A stretch of DNA of 64,000 bases, from assembly GCF_026616205.1 (NCBI RefSeq), contig NZ_JANHGR010000002.1:124001-188000 (forward strand), written 5' to 3'. This document shows positions 27,376 to 35,539 of this stretch, in pieces. Every line of letters starts with the position of its first letter. Within the stretch, counting starts at the first letter, position 1. The stretch comes from Halolamina litorea. GTDB lineage: Archaea; Halobacteriota; Halobacteria; Halobacteriales; Haloferacaceae. Made by a program: the position numbers and the translations under genes. Under the pieces are notes generated by a model, which had not been told where the DNA came from, made no database searches, and was given only the letters and a program-made list of their open reading frames with translations.

Positions 27376-27630
27376 ATGTCCACGTCCGAACCCTCCACGT
27401 CGGCGCCGGTCGGCGCCGATGCCCTCCCAAGCCCCGTCGCGACGCTCGCGGCGACGGTGTTGACTCCCGTCCGTGCGGCGGCGTTCTGGACCGCGGTGGC
27501 GCTCCCGCTGGTCGCCCTCCCGCTGGTGGCGACCGGCGCCGTCTGGGACCGACCGCTGGCGTTCTGCTTCCTGATCGCGCTGAACGCCGTTGCGTTCCTC
27601 GTCGGCCACGGCTACGACCCCGACGCCTGA
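27376..27630 (+). CDS. Small two-helix membrane protein
   Basis: 84 residues. A Ser/Pro/Ala-rich N-terminus is followed by hydrophobic helices at about residues 35-55 (AAFWTAVALPLVALPLVATG) and 58-77 (RPLAFCFLIALNAVAFLVGH). It ends in DPDA. Not a recognised family. It stands 209 bp upstream of cdrS on the same strand with its own TATA-like element. Confidence 0.65.
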   Translation: MSTSEPSTSAPVGADALPSPVATLAATVLTPVRAAAFWTAVALPLVALPLVATGAVWDRPLAFCFLIALNAVAFLVGHGYDPDA

Positions 27631-27839
27631 GCAACCACCGGCCGACGACACGGTCCCCGTCGTCGCTGCCGGGCGTTCCCACCCCCAACTCTCGACTCCC
27701 TGACGGGTACCCCCCTGCTTTCTTCGGTCTCTGGTGTGTCGGTAGTGGTACCTAAGACGGCTGACCTCCCGAGTAGACGGGGCGGGGACCCCGTCCGCTC
27801 GGACCCGGGCACGGGTCGAGTCCGTCTTTCGGGGGACCT

Positions 27840-27989
27840 ATGGAACGAGTCACACTCCGCATTCCGCGACAGCAGGTAGCGAGCGTCGAACAGTTGGTCG
27901 AGACCGGCGAGTATCCGAACCGGAGCGAAGCGATCCGCTCTGCGGTCCGATCGCTCGTCGACGAGCGTCGAACCGAGGTGGACGCCTGA
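27840..27989 (+). CDS. cdrS: CdrS-like ribbon-helix-helix regulator
   Basis: A 49-residue CopG/RHH protein: beta strand MERVTLRIP followed by two helices ([29 protein letters not shown]). It binds DNA as a dimer through the N-terminal strands. In haloarchaea a short RHH protein, CdrS, is co-transcribed with ftsZ2 and controls cell-division genes; the one-base overlap of its TGA with the ftsZ2 ATG (27987-27991) matches that operon. It is too short for automated calling and easily missed. I see no clear TATA within 35 nt, so the operon probably has a leader. Confidence 0.88.
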   Translation: MERVTLRIPRQQVASVEQLVETGEYPNRSEAIRSAVRSLVDERRTEVDA

Positions 27990-29173
27990 TGCAGGATCTC
28001 GTACAGGACGCCCTCGAGAACGCCGAGGAGGAGCAGTCGATGCAGGACGTCGACACCGGGGAAGACGAGGAGTTCGGCAGCCCCCGGATCGTCATCATCG
28101 GCGCCGGCGGGGCCGGCAACAACACGATCAACCGACTCTACAACATCGGCGTCGAGGGCGCCGACACCGTCGCCATCAACACCGACAAACAGCACCTGAA
28201 GATGATCGAGGCCGACACCAAGATCCTCGTCGGCAAGTCCCTCACCGAGGGGCTGGGTGCTGGTGGCGACCCCGAGATGGGCGAGCGTGCCACCGAGATG
28301 GCTCAGGGGACGATCCAGGACGCCATCGGCGACGCGGACCTCGTGTTCGTGACCGCCGGAATGGGCGGTGGGACGGGGACCGGCGCCGCGCCGGTCGTCG
28401 CCAACATCGCCAAGGAACGGGGCGCCATCGTCGTCGGGATGGTCTCGACGCCGTTCAACGTCGAGCGTGCCCGCACGGTCAAAGCCGAGGAGGGCCTCGA
28501 CAAACTCGAGGACGAGGCGGACTCGATCATCGTGCTGGACAACAACCGCCTGCTCGACTACGTCCCGAACCTCCCGATCGGGAAAGCGTTCTCGGTGATG
28601 GATCAGATCATCGCCGAAACGGTCAAGGGAATCTCCGAGACCATCACTCAGCCGTCGCTGATCAACCTGGACTACGCGGACATGTCCACGATCATGAATC
28701 AGGGCGGCGTCGCGGTGATGCTCGTCGGCGAGACGCAGGCCTCCGACAAGGAGGAAGTCGTCGACGACGCGATGAACCACCCGCTGCTCGACGTGGACTA
28801 CCGTGGCGCGACCGGCGGACTGGTCCACATCACGGGCGGCCCCGACCTCACGCTCAAAGAGGCCGAGGGCATCGCCGACGACATCACCGAGCGCCTCGGC
28901 GCCTCCGCGAACGTCATGTGGGGCGCGCGGATTCAGGAGCAGTACAAAGGGAAGGTGCGAGTCATGGCCATCATGACCGGCGTCGAAGGTGGCGACGTGA
29001 TGGACGCCGCCACGAAGAAGCAGGCCAACAAGGCCCGTCAGGCGATGGGCGAGGACGCCCCCGGCGGCGCCGAGGTCGAAGTCGGTGACCTCGGCGACGG
29101 CGCGGCCGGCCAGCAGGCCGACGCCTCCGGCGGCATCGACGACAGCGATACGGACCTCGACGTCGTCCGATAG
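27989..29173 (+). CDS. ftsZ2: Cell division protein FtsZ2
   Basis: A 394-residue tubulin-family GTPase. [12 protein letters not shown] and the GTP signature [10 protein letters not shown] (about residue 127) are intact, as is the T7 loop NLDYADM. The N-terminal extension [20 protein letters not shown] and the sequence [20 protein letters not shown] match haloarchaeal FtsZ2, the paralogue needed for constriction, rather than FtsZ1 or CetZ. The C-terminal tail ([11 protein letters not shown]... LDVVR) is a short acidic linker ending in a conserved-looking LDV-R peptide that probably binds SepF (inference). It is coupled to cdrS. Confidence 0.95.
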   Translation: MQDLVQDALENAEEEQSMQDVDTGEDEEFGSPRIVIIGAGGAGNNTINRLYNIGVEGADTVAINTDKQHLKMIEADTKILVGKSLTEGLGAGGDPEMGERATEMAQGTIQDAIGDADLVFVTAGMGGGTGTGAAPVVANIAKERGAIVVGMVSTPFNVERARTVKAEEGLDKLEDEADSIIVLDNNRLLDYVPNLPIGKAFSVMDQIIAETVKGISETITQPSLINLDYADMSTIMNQGGVAVMLVGETQASDKEEVVDDAMNHPLLDVDYRGATGGLVHITGGPDLTLKEAEGIADDITERLGASANVMWGARIQEQYKGKVRVMAIMTGVEGGDVMDAATKKQANKARQAMGEDAPGGAEVEVGDLGDGAAGQQADASGGIDDSDTDLDVVR

Positions 29174-29183
29174 CCCGCCACGC

Positions 29184-29200
29184 CGTTTTCGCCGTTTCTC
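29184..29200 (+). terminator. T-rich candidate terminator after ftsZ2
   Basis: Two short T runs (GTTTTCGCCGTTTCTCC) begin 11 nt after the ftsZ2 stop codon. Archaeal intrinsic termination uses T tracts without a stem, so this is a reasonable stop site, but the tracts are short. Confidence 0.35.
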
Positions 29201-29300
29201 CGTTCGTCGTTCCCGGTAGCCACGGCGCCGTCCCGTACGCCGCGTCGTCGACGGCCACCCGGGGGACAGCCCACCCCGACGGGACCGGCGTGACGGCTCC

Positions 29301-30320
29301 TTACGGCCGCTCGGGCATCGTTCCCGACCGCTCGCGCTCGTAGGCGCGCCGTGTCGGTTCGTCGAGTTCCACGAGGTGGATCAGCGGGTTCCCCGGGTAC
29401 ACCACCGGGTTCTCCAGTTTCCCGACGAGCAGCCCCGTGAACGGGGCCTCGACCTCGACGACGTCGTCCTTGAACGGGTTCGAGATGCGACAGACGGGGT
29501 CGCCCTCGTGGACCAACTCGCCGCTGTCGTAGTGCATCTCCACGATGCCCCCGGCGTCGGCCCGAATCCACGTCTTCTGATCGCTGGTCACGATCGTTCG
29601 CCAGCCCGGTCGGTGCACGGCGTCCGCCGGGTGGACGCCGTACTCCGCGAGCACGCTCGCGACGCCGTCCAGCGCCTGATCGATCAGCAGCCGCTGGAAC
29701 CGGTGAGCTTCCCCCATCTCGACGGTGACGGTCGGAACGCCGGCGCTCGTCGCCTCGTGGCGCAGCGTCCCCGACGCCCCTTCGCTGTCGATGATGACGT
29801 TCGAGCCGAACGCCCGCGCGAGCCGTGGGACGTCGTCGACCGCCATGTCTCCGCGCGCATGGAGCATGTTCGTGCGGCCGCGCGTGGAGGTGTGGAAGTC
29901 GAGCCCGAAATCGCACGGGCGGATGAAGTTCCGGAATATCTCGTCGGCCATCCGCTTTGCGCTCGTCGAGCCGGCGTTCCCCGGGAACGATCGGTTCAGG
30001 TCGCGGTCGTAGACGGGCAGGTAGCGCTGTTGGGTAACGAACCCGGGGACGTTCAGCACGGGCAGGCAGACCAGCGTGCCGTGGAGGTTCGTGTGTGACC
30101 ACTCGTGGGCCACCTCGCGCACGACCTCGATACCGTTCAGTTCGTCGCCGTGAGAGGCCGCGGAGAGGAACACGGTCGGCCCGTCGTGCTCGCCGTTGAT
30201 GATGGAGACCGGGATGCGGACGGGGTCGCCGAGATACGTCTCACTGATGCTGTACCGGATGTCCGCACGGGCCCCCGGGTCGACCCGCCCACCGTTGTAC
30301 GTGAACGCTTCGTCGGTCAT
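29301..30320 (-). CDS. Succinylglutamate desuccinylase/aspartoacylase-family hydrolase
   Basis: A 339-residue zinc hydrolase. The ligands are intact: AASHGDELNG (His and Glu) and GLDFHTSTRG (His); DRDLNRSFPGN is the conserved substrate-binding stretch. A C-terminal beta domain (GIVEMHYDSGELVHEGDPV) is shared with its paralogue at 17821-18780. It is divergent from the RimK fusion gene across 114 bp, and each gene has a TATA-like element 27-28 nt from its start. ATP-grasp RimK proteins and this hydrolase family are often neighbours, which suggests removal of an amino-acyl or peptide modification. The substrate is unknown. Confidence 0.88.
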   Translation of the reverse strand: MTDEAFTYNGGRVDPGARADIRYSISETYLGDPVRIPVSIINGEHDGPTVFLSAASHGDELNGIEVVREVAHEWSHTNLHGTLVCLPVLNVPGFVTQQRYLPVYDRDLNRSFPGNAGSTSAKRMADEIFRNFIRPCDFGLDFHTSTRGRTNMLHARGDMAVDDVPRLARAFGSNVIIDSEGASGTLRHEATSAGVPTVTVEMGEAHRFQRLLIDQALDGVASVLAEYGVHPADAVHRPGWRTIVTSDQKTWIRADAGGIVEMHYDSGELVHEGDPVCRISNPFKDDVVEVEAPFTGLLVGKLENPVVYPGNPLIHLVELDEPTRRAYERERSGTMPERP

Positions 30321-30434
30321 TACGGCGTGCTTGGTGGGCGGTACGTAAAGCTGGGTTGCCCGGGCGAGCGCAACCGTGTCACGCCGCCGGTCCCATCGGC
30401 ACCGTTTAGTCGCTTTCGGCGCAATTCCGCCGTA

Positions 30435-31757
30435 ATGGACGACTCAGTCTCGGTCGGCGTACTCAGCCTCCACAACAGCAAGGAGACGAAGGCCATCCTG
30501 AACGCGGTGGAAGCGCTCGGCCACACGGGTGTCTGGCTGCGCGAGGAGAACCTCTGTGTCGATCTCGAGGACGGGACGGCGACGATGGACCCCAACGTCG
30601 ACGTGATCGCCAACCGACTCCTGCTCTCGAAGACCGAACACCCCGCGGAACTGCTCGGGCTCGCCCTCTCGCTCAGCGAACTGCGGCCGATGCTGAACCG
30701 ACCGCGGAACGTCCTCACGGCGTTCCACAAGTTCGCGACCGCGACCACGCTCGCCGACTCGGACGTCCAGCTCCCCGACGCCACGCTCGCCCTCGACGCC
30801 GACCGGCTGAACGCCGAGAAGTCGAAGTACGGCGACGAAGTCGTCTACAAGACGGCGATCGGCACCCACGGCGGCGGCACGTGGAAGATCAGCGCCGACG
30901 AGCAGGTCAACCCCCGAATCGGCGAGCGGTACGCGTTCCTCCAGCAACTCATCGAGCGCGACAGCGAGCGCCACCAGGACCTCCGCATCTACGTCGTCGA
31001 CGGCGAGATCGTCGGGACGATGCGGCGGTTCGCGCCGGAGAACGACTGGCGGACGAACGTCGCTCTCGGGGGCGCCGTCGAGGGCGTCGAGGACCTCCCC
31101 GACGCGGCCGCGGAGATGGCGGTGGACGCCGCCGACACCATCGGGCTGGACTACGCGGGCGTCGACCTCGTCGAGGGCGCGAACGGCTGGCACCTGCTGG
31201 AGGTCAACCCGACCGCCGGGTTCAAGGGGCTGTTCAAGGCGACCGGCGTGAGCCCAGCGCCGTACGTGGCGAAACTCGCCATCGAGACGGCCGGCGCCGA
31301 GGTCGACGACGAGCGGGTCGCCGAACTCGCGGGCACCCTCGACGACTCGATGCCCGAGACCGTGATCACCGAACCCGAGCGCCAGACCGACGAGACCACC
31401 ACCATCGGCTACACGGAAGACGTGCTCGTCTCCGGGACCAGCGGAACCGAACGCGTCTCCGCGAAGTCCGACACGGGCGCCGCACGGACGAGCATCGACA
31501 CCCGCCTCGCGGCCGAGATCGGTGCCGGCCCGATCAAGTCGATGACGAAAGTCCGCTCGGGCAGCGTCAAGTCCGGGCAGTCCCGCCCCGTCGTCGACAT
31601 CGTCGTCGGCGTCGGCGGGGACCGCCACACGGTCGCCGCGTCGCTCGAGGACCGCAGTCACATGAACTATCAACTGTTGCTCGGCCGGGACATCCTCCAA
31701 CACTACCAGGTCGACGTTCGGCGACGCTCGGACGTCGAACAGTCGGGCGAGGAGTAA
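30435..31757 (+). CDS. RimK-type ATP-grasp ligase fused to a retropepsin-like protease domain
   Basis: 440 residues. Residues 1-290 are a RimK/LysX-type ATP-grasp glutamate ligase: SKYGDEVVYKTAIGTHGGGT (ATP loop), LRIYVVDGEIVGTMRR and LEVNPTAGFKGL (metal ligands). Residues about 330-440 contain AKSDTGAARTSIDT and NYQLLLGRDIL, the DTGA motif of the RimB-type aspartyl protease family (older name: ATP-dependent zinc protease). A ligase and a cleaving enzyme in one chain suggests addition and trimming of a Glu-type tag. The ATG at 30435 follows GTTTAG by 28 nt; the longer ORF upstream is a shadow. Confidence 0.88.
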   Translation: MDDSVSVGVLSLHNSKETKAILNAVEALGHTGVWLREENLCVDLEDGTATMDPNVDVIANRLLLSKTEHPAELLGLALSLSELRPMLNRPRNVLTAFHKFATATTLADSDVQLPDATLALDADRLNAEKSKYGDEVVYKTAIGTHGGGTWKISADEQVNPRIGERYAFLQQLIERDSERHQDLRIYVVDGEIVGTMRRFAPENDWRTNVALGGAVEGVEDLPDAAAEMAVDAADTIGLDYAGVDLVEGANGWHLLEVNPTAGFKGLFKATGVSPAPYVAKLAIETAGAEVDDERVAELAGTLDDSMPETVITEPERQTDETTTIGYTEDVLVSGTSGTERVSAKSDTGAARTSIDTRLAAEIGAGPIKSMTKVRSGSVKSGQSRPVVDIVVGVGGDRHTVAASLEDRSHMNYQLLLGRDILQHYQVDVRRRSDVEQSGEE

Positions 31758-31793
31758 CACCGTTTCGGGGCTGACTTTCCAGCCCTTTCGGCC

Positions 31794-32363
31794 CTACTCC
31801 GCGAGTTCTCCGTCGAGGCCCCACTCCGCGGCCCGTTTTTCGGCCTCCGCGCGTGCCTCCTCTTGGATCGCCTCGATCCGTGCGTCGTCCTCCAGAAACG
31901 ACTCCAGCGCGCTCGCATCGGTCTCCGCGGCGTCGTCCGGCGCCCGCGCTCTCGTCCGCTCGGCGAGTTCGGGGTCGTCGGCCAACTCCTCGGCGGGTGC
32001 CGCCGGCGGCACCGAGAACGCCGACGCCTCGTGGACCGCCGTCAGCCTCTCTGCCGGCAGTTCGTACAGTTCGACCGTGCACGGCCCCGGACCGGCGAGC
32101 GCCGCGAGGGCCTCGACGCCACGGCTGTCGGCGCGCCCGTCGTCGGCGCCGCCGTCGCCGCGTTCGCAGTAGGCGGCGACGGGAACGCCCTCTTCCAGCG
32201 TGAGCACGCCGGGCTCGCTGTCGGCCAGCAGCGAGTCGGGCTCGATCCGGGCGTAGCCCGTCAACTCCCGGGCGAGTGCGGCGTCGAGGGCGCCGCCGAC
32301 CCCCACCCGCGAGCGAACGAGCGTCCCGCGGGGGATATCCAGCTCCGGCGTTGAGCCGCTCAT
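31794..32363 (-). CDS. MinD-associated hypothetical protein
   Basis: A 189-residue acidic protein. Its ATG overlaps the last 4 bases of the upstream MinD-type gene, so it is translationally coupled. The N-terminal half looks beta-rich (RGTLVRSRVG, GYARIEPDSLL, GVLTLEEGVPVAAYC, GPCTVELYELP) and resembles a small effector or DUF4388-like domain. The C-terminal half is an Ala/Glu-rich helix (DARIEAIQEEARAEAEKRAA). I recall that Haloferax minD2 also has a downstream overlapping gene of unknown function, which fits. A partner or regulator role for the ATPase is likely but unproven. Confidence 0.8.
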   Translation of the reverse strand: MSGSTPELDIPRGTLVRSRVGVGGALDAALARELTGYARIEPDSLLADSEPGVLTLEEGVPVAAYCERGDGGADDGRADSRGVEALAALAGPGPCTVELYELPAERLTAVHEASAFSVPPAAPAEELADDPELAERTRARAPDDAAETDASALESFLEDDARIEAIQEEARAEAEKRAAEWGLDGELAE

Positions 32364-33133
32364 GGCGACTCGGGGATCACCGCCGAGCGGAAGCGGTCCG
32401 CGACGGCGTCCTCGTCGCCGTCGTGGATCTCCAGCCGATCCGCTGCACGGCGGTAGGCGGCGGCGGCGGCGGAGTCGGGCGCGTACGCGAGGAGGGGTTC
32501 GCCCGCCCGGCGGGCCGCACGCGCGGCGTCGCTCTCGGGGACCGTCGCCAGCGTCGGCCCGCCGAAGTACTGCGCTGCCTGCTCGGCGACGCGGTCGATG
32601 GCCTCGTCGTCCTGCACGCGGTTGAACAGCACCCCCGCGGTCTCGGTGCCGTAGGAGCGGGCGTACTCCTGTACCTTCAGGCCGTCCGAGAGCGAGGGGA
32701 TCGTCGGCTGGAGCACCACCACGGTCCGGTCGGCGAGAACGAGCGGGAGGATCGCCGACTGCGACCCGAGGGCGGCGGCGGAGTCGAGCAGCAGCACGTC
32801 CGTGTCGGCCGCCAGTTCGGCGACGACCTCCCGCAAGCGGGTCGGGTCGGCCTCGCGGAACGCCGCCAGCGAGGTACCACAGGGAACCAGCGAGAGACCG
32901 AACCGCTCGTAGACGGCGTCCTCGACGGCGGCGTCGGCATCGGCGAGCAAGAGGTCCTGCAGGGTGGTGTCGGCGTCGGCGAGCCCGGTGTGGAAACAGA
33001 GGTTCGCCATCCCGGTGTCGGCGTCGACGACGGTCACGTCGTACTCGTCGGCGAGGGCCATCCCCAGCGCGAGCGTGCTGGTGGTCTTCCCGACCCCGCC
33101 CTTGCCGCTCGCGACCGTCAGCGCTTCGACCAT
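32360..33133 (-). CDS. minD2: MinD/ParA-family ATPase (probable MinD2)
   Basis: A 257-residue deviant Walker ATPase. KGGVGKTT lies at residues 11-18 with both lysines; switch I and the DADTGMANL segment, VLLLDSAA and LFNRVQDD are in the expected order. A C-terminal amphipathic helix is weak (YRRAADRLEIHDGDEDAVADRF). Proximity to ftsZ2 and the overlapping downstream gene point to the MinD2 type, which affects cell shape and motility rather than FtsZ placement. TTAAAAATT is centred 28 nt upstream of the ATG, so it is leaderless. The exact paralogue number needs a tree. Confidence 0.82.
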   Translation of the reverse strand: MVEALTVASGKGGVGKTTSTLALGMALADEYDVTVVDADTGMANLCFHTGLADADTTLQDLLLADADAAVEDAVYERFGLSLVPCGTSLAAFREADPTRLREVVAELAADTDVLLLDSAAALGSQSAILPLVLADRTVVVLQPTIPSLSDGLKVQEYARSYGTETAGVLFNRVQDDEAIDRVAEQAAQYFGGPTLATVPESDAARAARRAGEPLLAYAPDSAAAAAYRRAADRLEIHDGDEDAVADRFRSAVIPESP

Positions 33134-33242
33134 ACCCTCGTTGTGGCTCGTTCCGGGTTAAAAATTTCACTCTCAGACCGTGTTCCTCCCCGCCACCGGT
33201 TGGTCCGGCGGGGTTCATGGTGTTGGGTAACCTACGTAACGT

Positions 33243-33926
33243 ATGGTTTCACGCAAAACGCTCGCCGCCGGCACCCTCGCTCTCGCCGGTGTCGCGTTCG
33301 TCGGTCGACGCTACCTGCAGGACCGGACGACCCCCGAGGTCGACTACGAGACGGTCGCACGGGTCGACGGCGTCGAGATCCGACGCTACCCCCCGACCGT
33401 CGTGGTCGAGACCGTCGCGCCCTCCCAGAACCAAGCGTTCAGGCGCCTGTTCGAGTACATCTCGGGAGCGAACCGCGGCGCGACCGAGGTGTCGATGACC
33501 GCACCCGTCGAGAGCGAGGCGGGACGCGACGGCGGCGAATCGGTGTCGATGACGGCCCCGGTCGAGTCCGAGTCCGTCTCGATGACCGCACCCGTCGAGT
33601 CCGACCGGGAGGGTGACGGCGTCCGGATGGCGTTTTTCCTCCCGGCGGAGTACGACTACGACACCGCGCCGCGACCGACCGACGAGTCCGTCCGCCTCGT
33701 GGAACGACCGGGTCGGACCGTCGCCGTCCTCGCGTTCTCGTGGTGGGCGACCGACGGCCGCGTCGAACGCAAGACTGAGGCGCTTCGTTCGGCACTCGCC
33801 GGTGCCGACGAACCCATCGAACCGATCGGCGACCCGTTCCTCATGCGCTACGAGGGGCCGTTGGTGCCCCCGTTCCTGCGGACCAACGAGGTGGCAGTGG
33901 AAGTACGGCGGACCAGTTCGACCTGA
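33243..33926 (+). CDS. SOUL-family heme-binding protein with triplicated motif
   Basis: A 227-residue protein. It starts with a membrane helix (TLAAGTLALAGVAFVG), then the SOUL/HBP domain: VDYETVARVDGVEIRRYPP, FRRLFEYISGAN, the hallmark SMTAPV, and C-terminal VAVLAFSWWATD, FLMRYEGPLVPPFLRTNEV. The hallmark occurs three times (residues about 83, 101 and 112) instead of once, in an inserted loop. SOUL proteins bind heme or tetrapyrroles; the role in archaea is unknown. No clear TATA element lies at the leaderless distance. Confidence 0.88.
   Translation: MVSRKTLAAGTLALAGVAFVGRRYLQDRTTPEVDYETVARVDGVEIRRYPPTVVVETVAPSQNQAFRRLFEYISGANRGATEVSMTAPVESEAGRDGGESVSMTAPVESESVSMTAPVESDREGDGVRMAFFLPAEYDYDTAPRPTDESVRLVERPGRTVAVLAFSWWATDGRVERKTEALRSALAGADEPIEPIGDPFLMRYEGPLVPPFLRTNEVAVEVRRTSST
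33489..33602 (+). repeat. Three copies of a 27-bp coding repeat in the SOUL gene
   Basis: Copies at 33489-33515, 33543-33569 and 33576-33602 each encode VSMTAPVES in the same frame. The spacers are 27 bp and 6 bp. Third-position differences between copies show the duplication is not brand new. Confidence 0.9.
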
Positions 33927-33930
33927 CTAG

Positions 33931-33991
33931 CTACTCCCACAACTCCGCCAGCACCCGCCGCCAGTTTCCGGACGCGATGGCTTCTCGATCG
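33931..33991 (-). pseudogene. Remnant of the 3' end of the dipeptidase gene
   Basis: Positions 33935-33991 match 34445-34501, the last codons of the dipeptidase gene, at 50 of 57 bases by eye. The frame is kept (DREAIASGNWRRVLAELWE, then TAG, versus DREAIAYGNWRRVLEEWWD). No further dipeptidase sequence precedes it, so it is a detached 3' fragment 510 bp from the intact copy. Confidence 0.75.
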
Positions 33992-34072
33992 AACCGGGAC
34001 TTCCCACCAGCCGAGTACACGACGATGTCGCGGATACGGCACTCTCGGGGACGCCCGGACGGGGTCGCTGAC

Positions 34073-34363
34073 CTACTCGCTGTCGAGTCTGTATTTCGTG
34101 GTAGTTCCACGACTTTTCTCGACGATTCCCTGTTTCTGGAGTATCGAGAGGCAGTCACGCCACGCCCGCGGTGGCATCTCGCTCTGTGCGTCTTTCACGT
34201 CGAGATCTGCCAGTCCCGTATACGCCTCTTCGTCCAGCGCCGCAAGGAACGTGTAGAAATCCCGTATGAGCGGGACTGCATACTGGTTTCCCTCCCGAAC
34301 GATGTCGTGTGAGAGCTGTTTGATCTCTTCGTTCGCTGGAAGCTCGACGGAGGACTCGGCCAT
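34073..34363 (-). CDS. Small winged-helix DNA-binding protein
   Basis: 96 residues. The N-terminal half is helical (NEEIKQLSHDIVREGNQYAV, LIRDFYTFLAALDEEAY). The C-terminal half fits a winged helix: RAWRDCLSILQKQGIVEKS as recognition region and the wing RGTTTKYRLDSE. No family name is recognised. The gene and its flanks are less G+C-rich than their surroundings and sit between two copies of a dipeptidase 3' end, suggesting acquisition. CATTTATT on the minus strand, centred 28 nt upstream, makes it leaderless. Confidence 0.75.
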   Translation of the reverse strand: MAESSVELPANEEIKQLSHDIVREGNQYAVPLIRDFYTFLAALDEEAYTGLADLDVKDAQSEMPPRAWRDCLSILQKQGIVEKSRGTTTKYRLDSE

Positions 34364-34387
34364 AGTTCTCTCGTTAGCTACTCACAC

Positions 34388-34395
34388 AATAAATG
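34388..34395 (-). promoter_or_regulatory. TATA box of the small winged-helix gene
   Basis: CATTTATT (minus strand) is centred 28 nt upstream of the ATG at 34363 in an AT-rich patch, a good match to archaeal TATA elements. Confidence 0.65.
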
Positions 34396-34440
34396 TTTCT
34401 ACGCAATCAAGAACCCCCGAACCCGAACGTGCTCGGTCGC

Positions 34441-35457
34441 TCAGTCCCACCACTCCTCCAGCACCCGTCGCCAGTTCCCGTACGCGATCGCTTCCCGATC
34501 GTCTCGCGTGAAGCCACGAGCTTCCAGCCCATCGAGTACGTCCCGGAGCCCCGTCACGTCGCCGACGTCTTCCGGGACGAAGGCGCCGTCGAAGTCCGAC
34601 CCGAGCGCGACGTGTTCGACGCCCATCCGGTCGGCGAAGTGTTCGACGTGATCGAGTAGCGTCGAGAGCGGGGCGTCCTTCCCGCGTTGGCCGTCAGGTC
34701 GCAGGTGTGCCGTCCCGAACGTACAGCCCACCAGCCCGCCGCTTGCGGCGACAGCGTCCAACTGCTCGTCGGTGAGGTTCCGCGAGGCGGGCGCAATCGC
34801 GTGCGCGCCGGCGTGGGAGACCACCAGCGGCGCGTCGACGGTCCCCGCCACGTCCCAGAACCCCGCGGCGTTCAGGTGTGCGAGGTCGACGACGATGCCG
34901 CGCTCCTCGCAGGCCGCCACGAGGCTGAACCCGGCCTCGGTCAGCCCCGGCCCGATGTCCGGCGTGGCGTCGTGCTCGAAGGGGACGCCGTGTGCGAAGG
35001 CGTTCGGGCGGGACCAGACGAGTCCGAGCGATCTGAGCCCCGTTTCGTATAGCGATTCGAGGTTTACGAGGTCCGGCTCGACGGCGCTGGCCCCCTCGAT
35101 GTGGGGCACCCCGCCTACCGCGTCGCCGTCGAGACAGGCGTCGAGGTCGTCGATATCGCCGATCACGCGGAAGCGGTCGGTCGCGTCGGCCCACTCGTGG
35201 AGGGTGCGGAACTGCTCGTCGACGATCCGCGCGGCGCGCTCCTGTTCGACCGCCGGTGGGAGGTCGCTCCAGTTCTCGGGTTGGGACTCGTTCGGGACGA
35301 ACGCCGCGAAGATCCCGGCCGCGAGGCCCGCCTCCTCTGCTCGGCGGAGGTCGAGATCCCCGTCCGGCTGCTCGGCGTCCGCGAGGAACGCCCCGCCCGG
35401 GCGGTCGCTCGTGGCCGCGAGCAGGGTGTCGTTGTGGCCGTCGATGATGGGTGTCAC
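34441..35457 (-). CDS. Membrane dipeptidase (renal dipeptidase family, M19)
   Basis: A 338-residue binuclear zinc amidohydrolase-fold enzyme. Metal-site motifs are DGHND (residues 6-10), PHIEGA, VDLAHLN, VVSHAGAHA and ALGSDFDGA, in the canonical M19 order, so it should cleave dipeptides, probably including those with D-residues. It starts at a GTG (35457) giving MTPIIDGHND. Its 3' end is the parental copy of the remnant at 33931-33991. No signal peptide is seen, so it is probably cytoplasmic. Confidence 0.92.
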   Translation of the reverse strand: MTPIIDGHNDTLLAATSDRPGGAFLADAEQPDGDLDLRRAEEAGLAAGIFAAFVPNESQPENWSDLPPAVEQERAARIVDEQFRTLHEWADATDRFRVIGDIDDLDACLDGDAVGGVPHIEGASAVEPDLVNLESLYETGLRSLGLVWSRPNAFAHGVPFEHDATPDIGPGLTEAGFSLVAACEERGIVVDLAHLNAAGFWDVAGTVDAPLVVSHAGAHAIAPASRNLTDEQLDAVAASGGLVGCTFGTAHLRPDGQRGKDAPLSTLLDHVEHFADRMGVEHVALGSDFDGAFVPEDVGDVTGLRDVLDGLEARGFTRDDREAIAYGNWRRVLEEWWD

Positions 35458-35539
35458 AATCTCTCACAGATTCCCCGCCGACTCGAAGCTTCCGGGCCGA
35501 AGCGCCACCCTTCAAGCCCGTCGGCGTCCCCGTTGGGGT

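Noticed and set aside
33931-34158. 75-codon minus-strand ORF as a real gene
   Set aside because: Only its last ~20 codons resemble a protein (dipeptidase end); the rest is antisense-like filler overlapping the HTH gene region.
34772-35539. Long N-terminal extension of the uracil-DNA glycosylase
   Set aside because: It lies antisense to the dipeptidase gene and has no recognisable domain; the family sequence begins at 35540.
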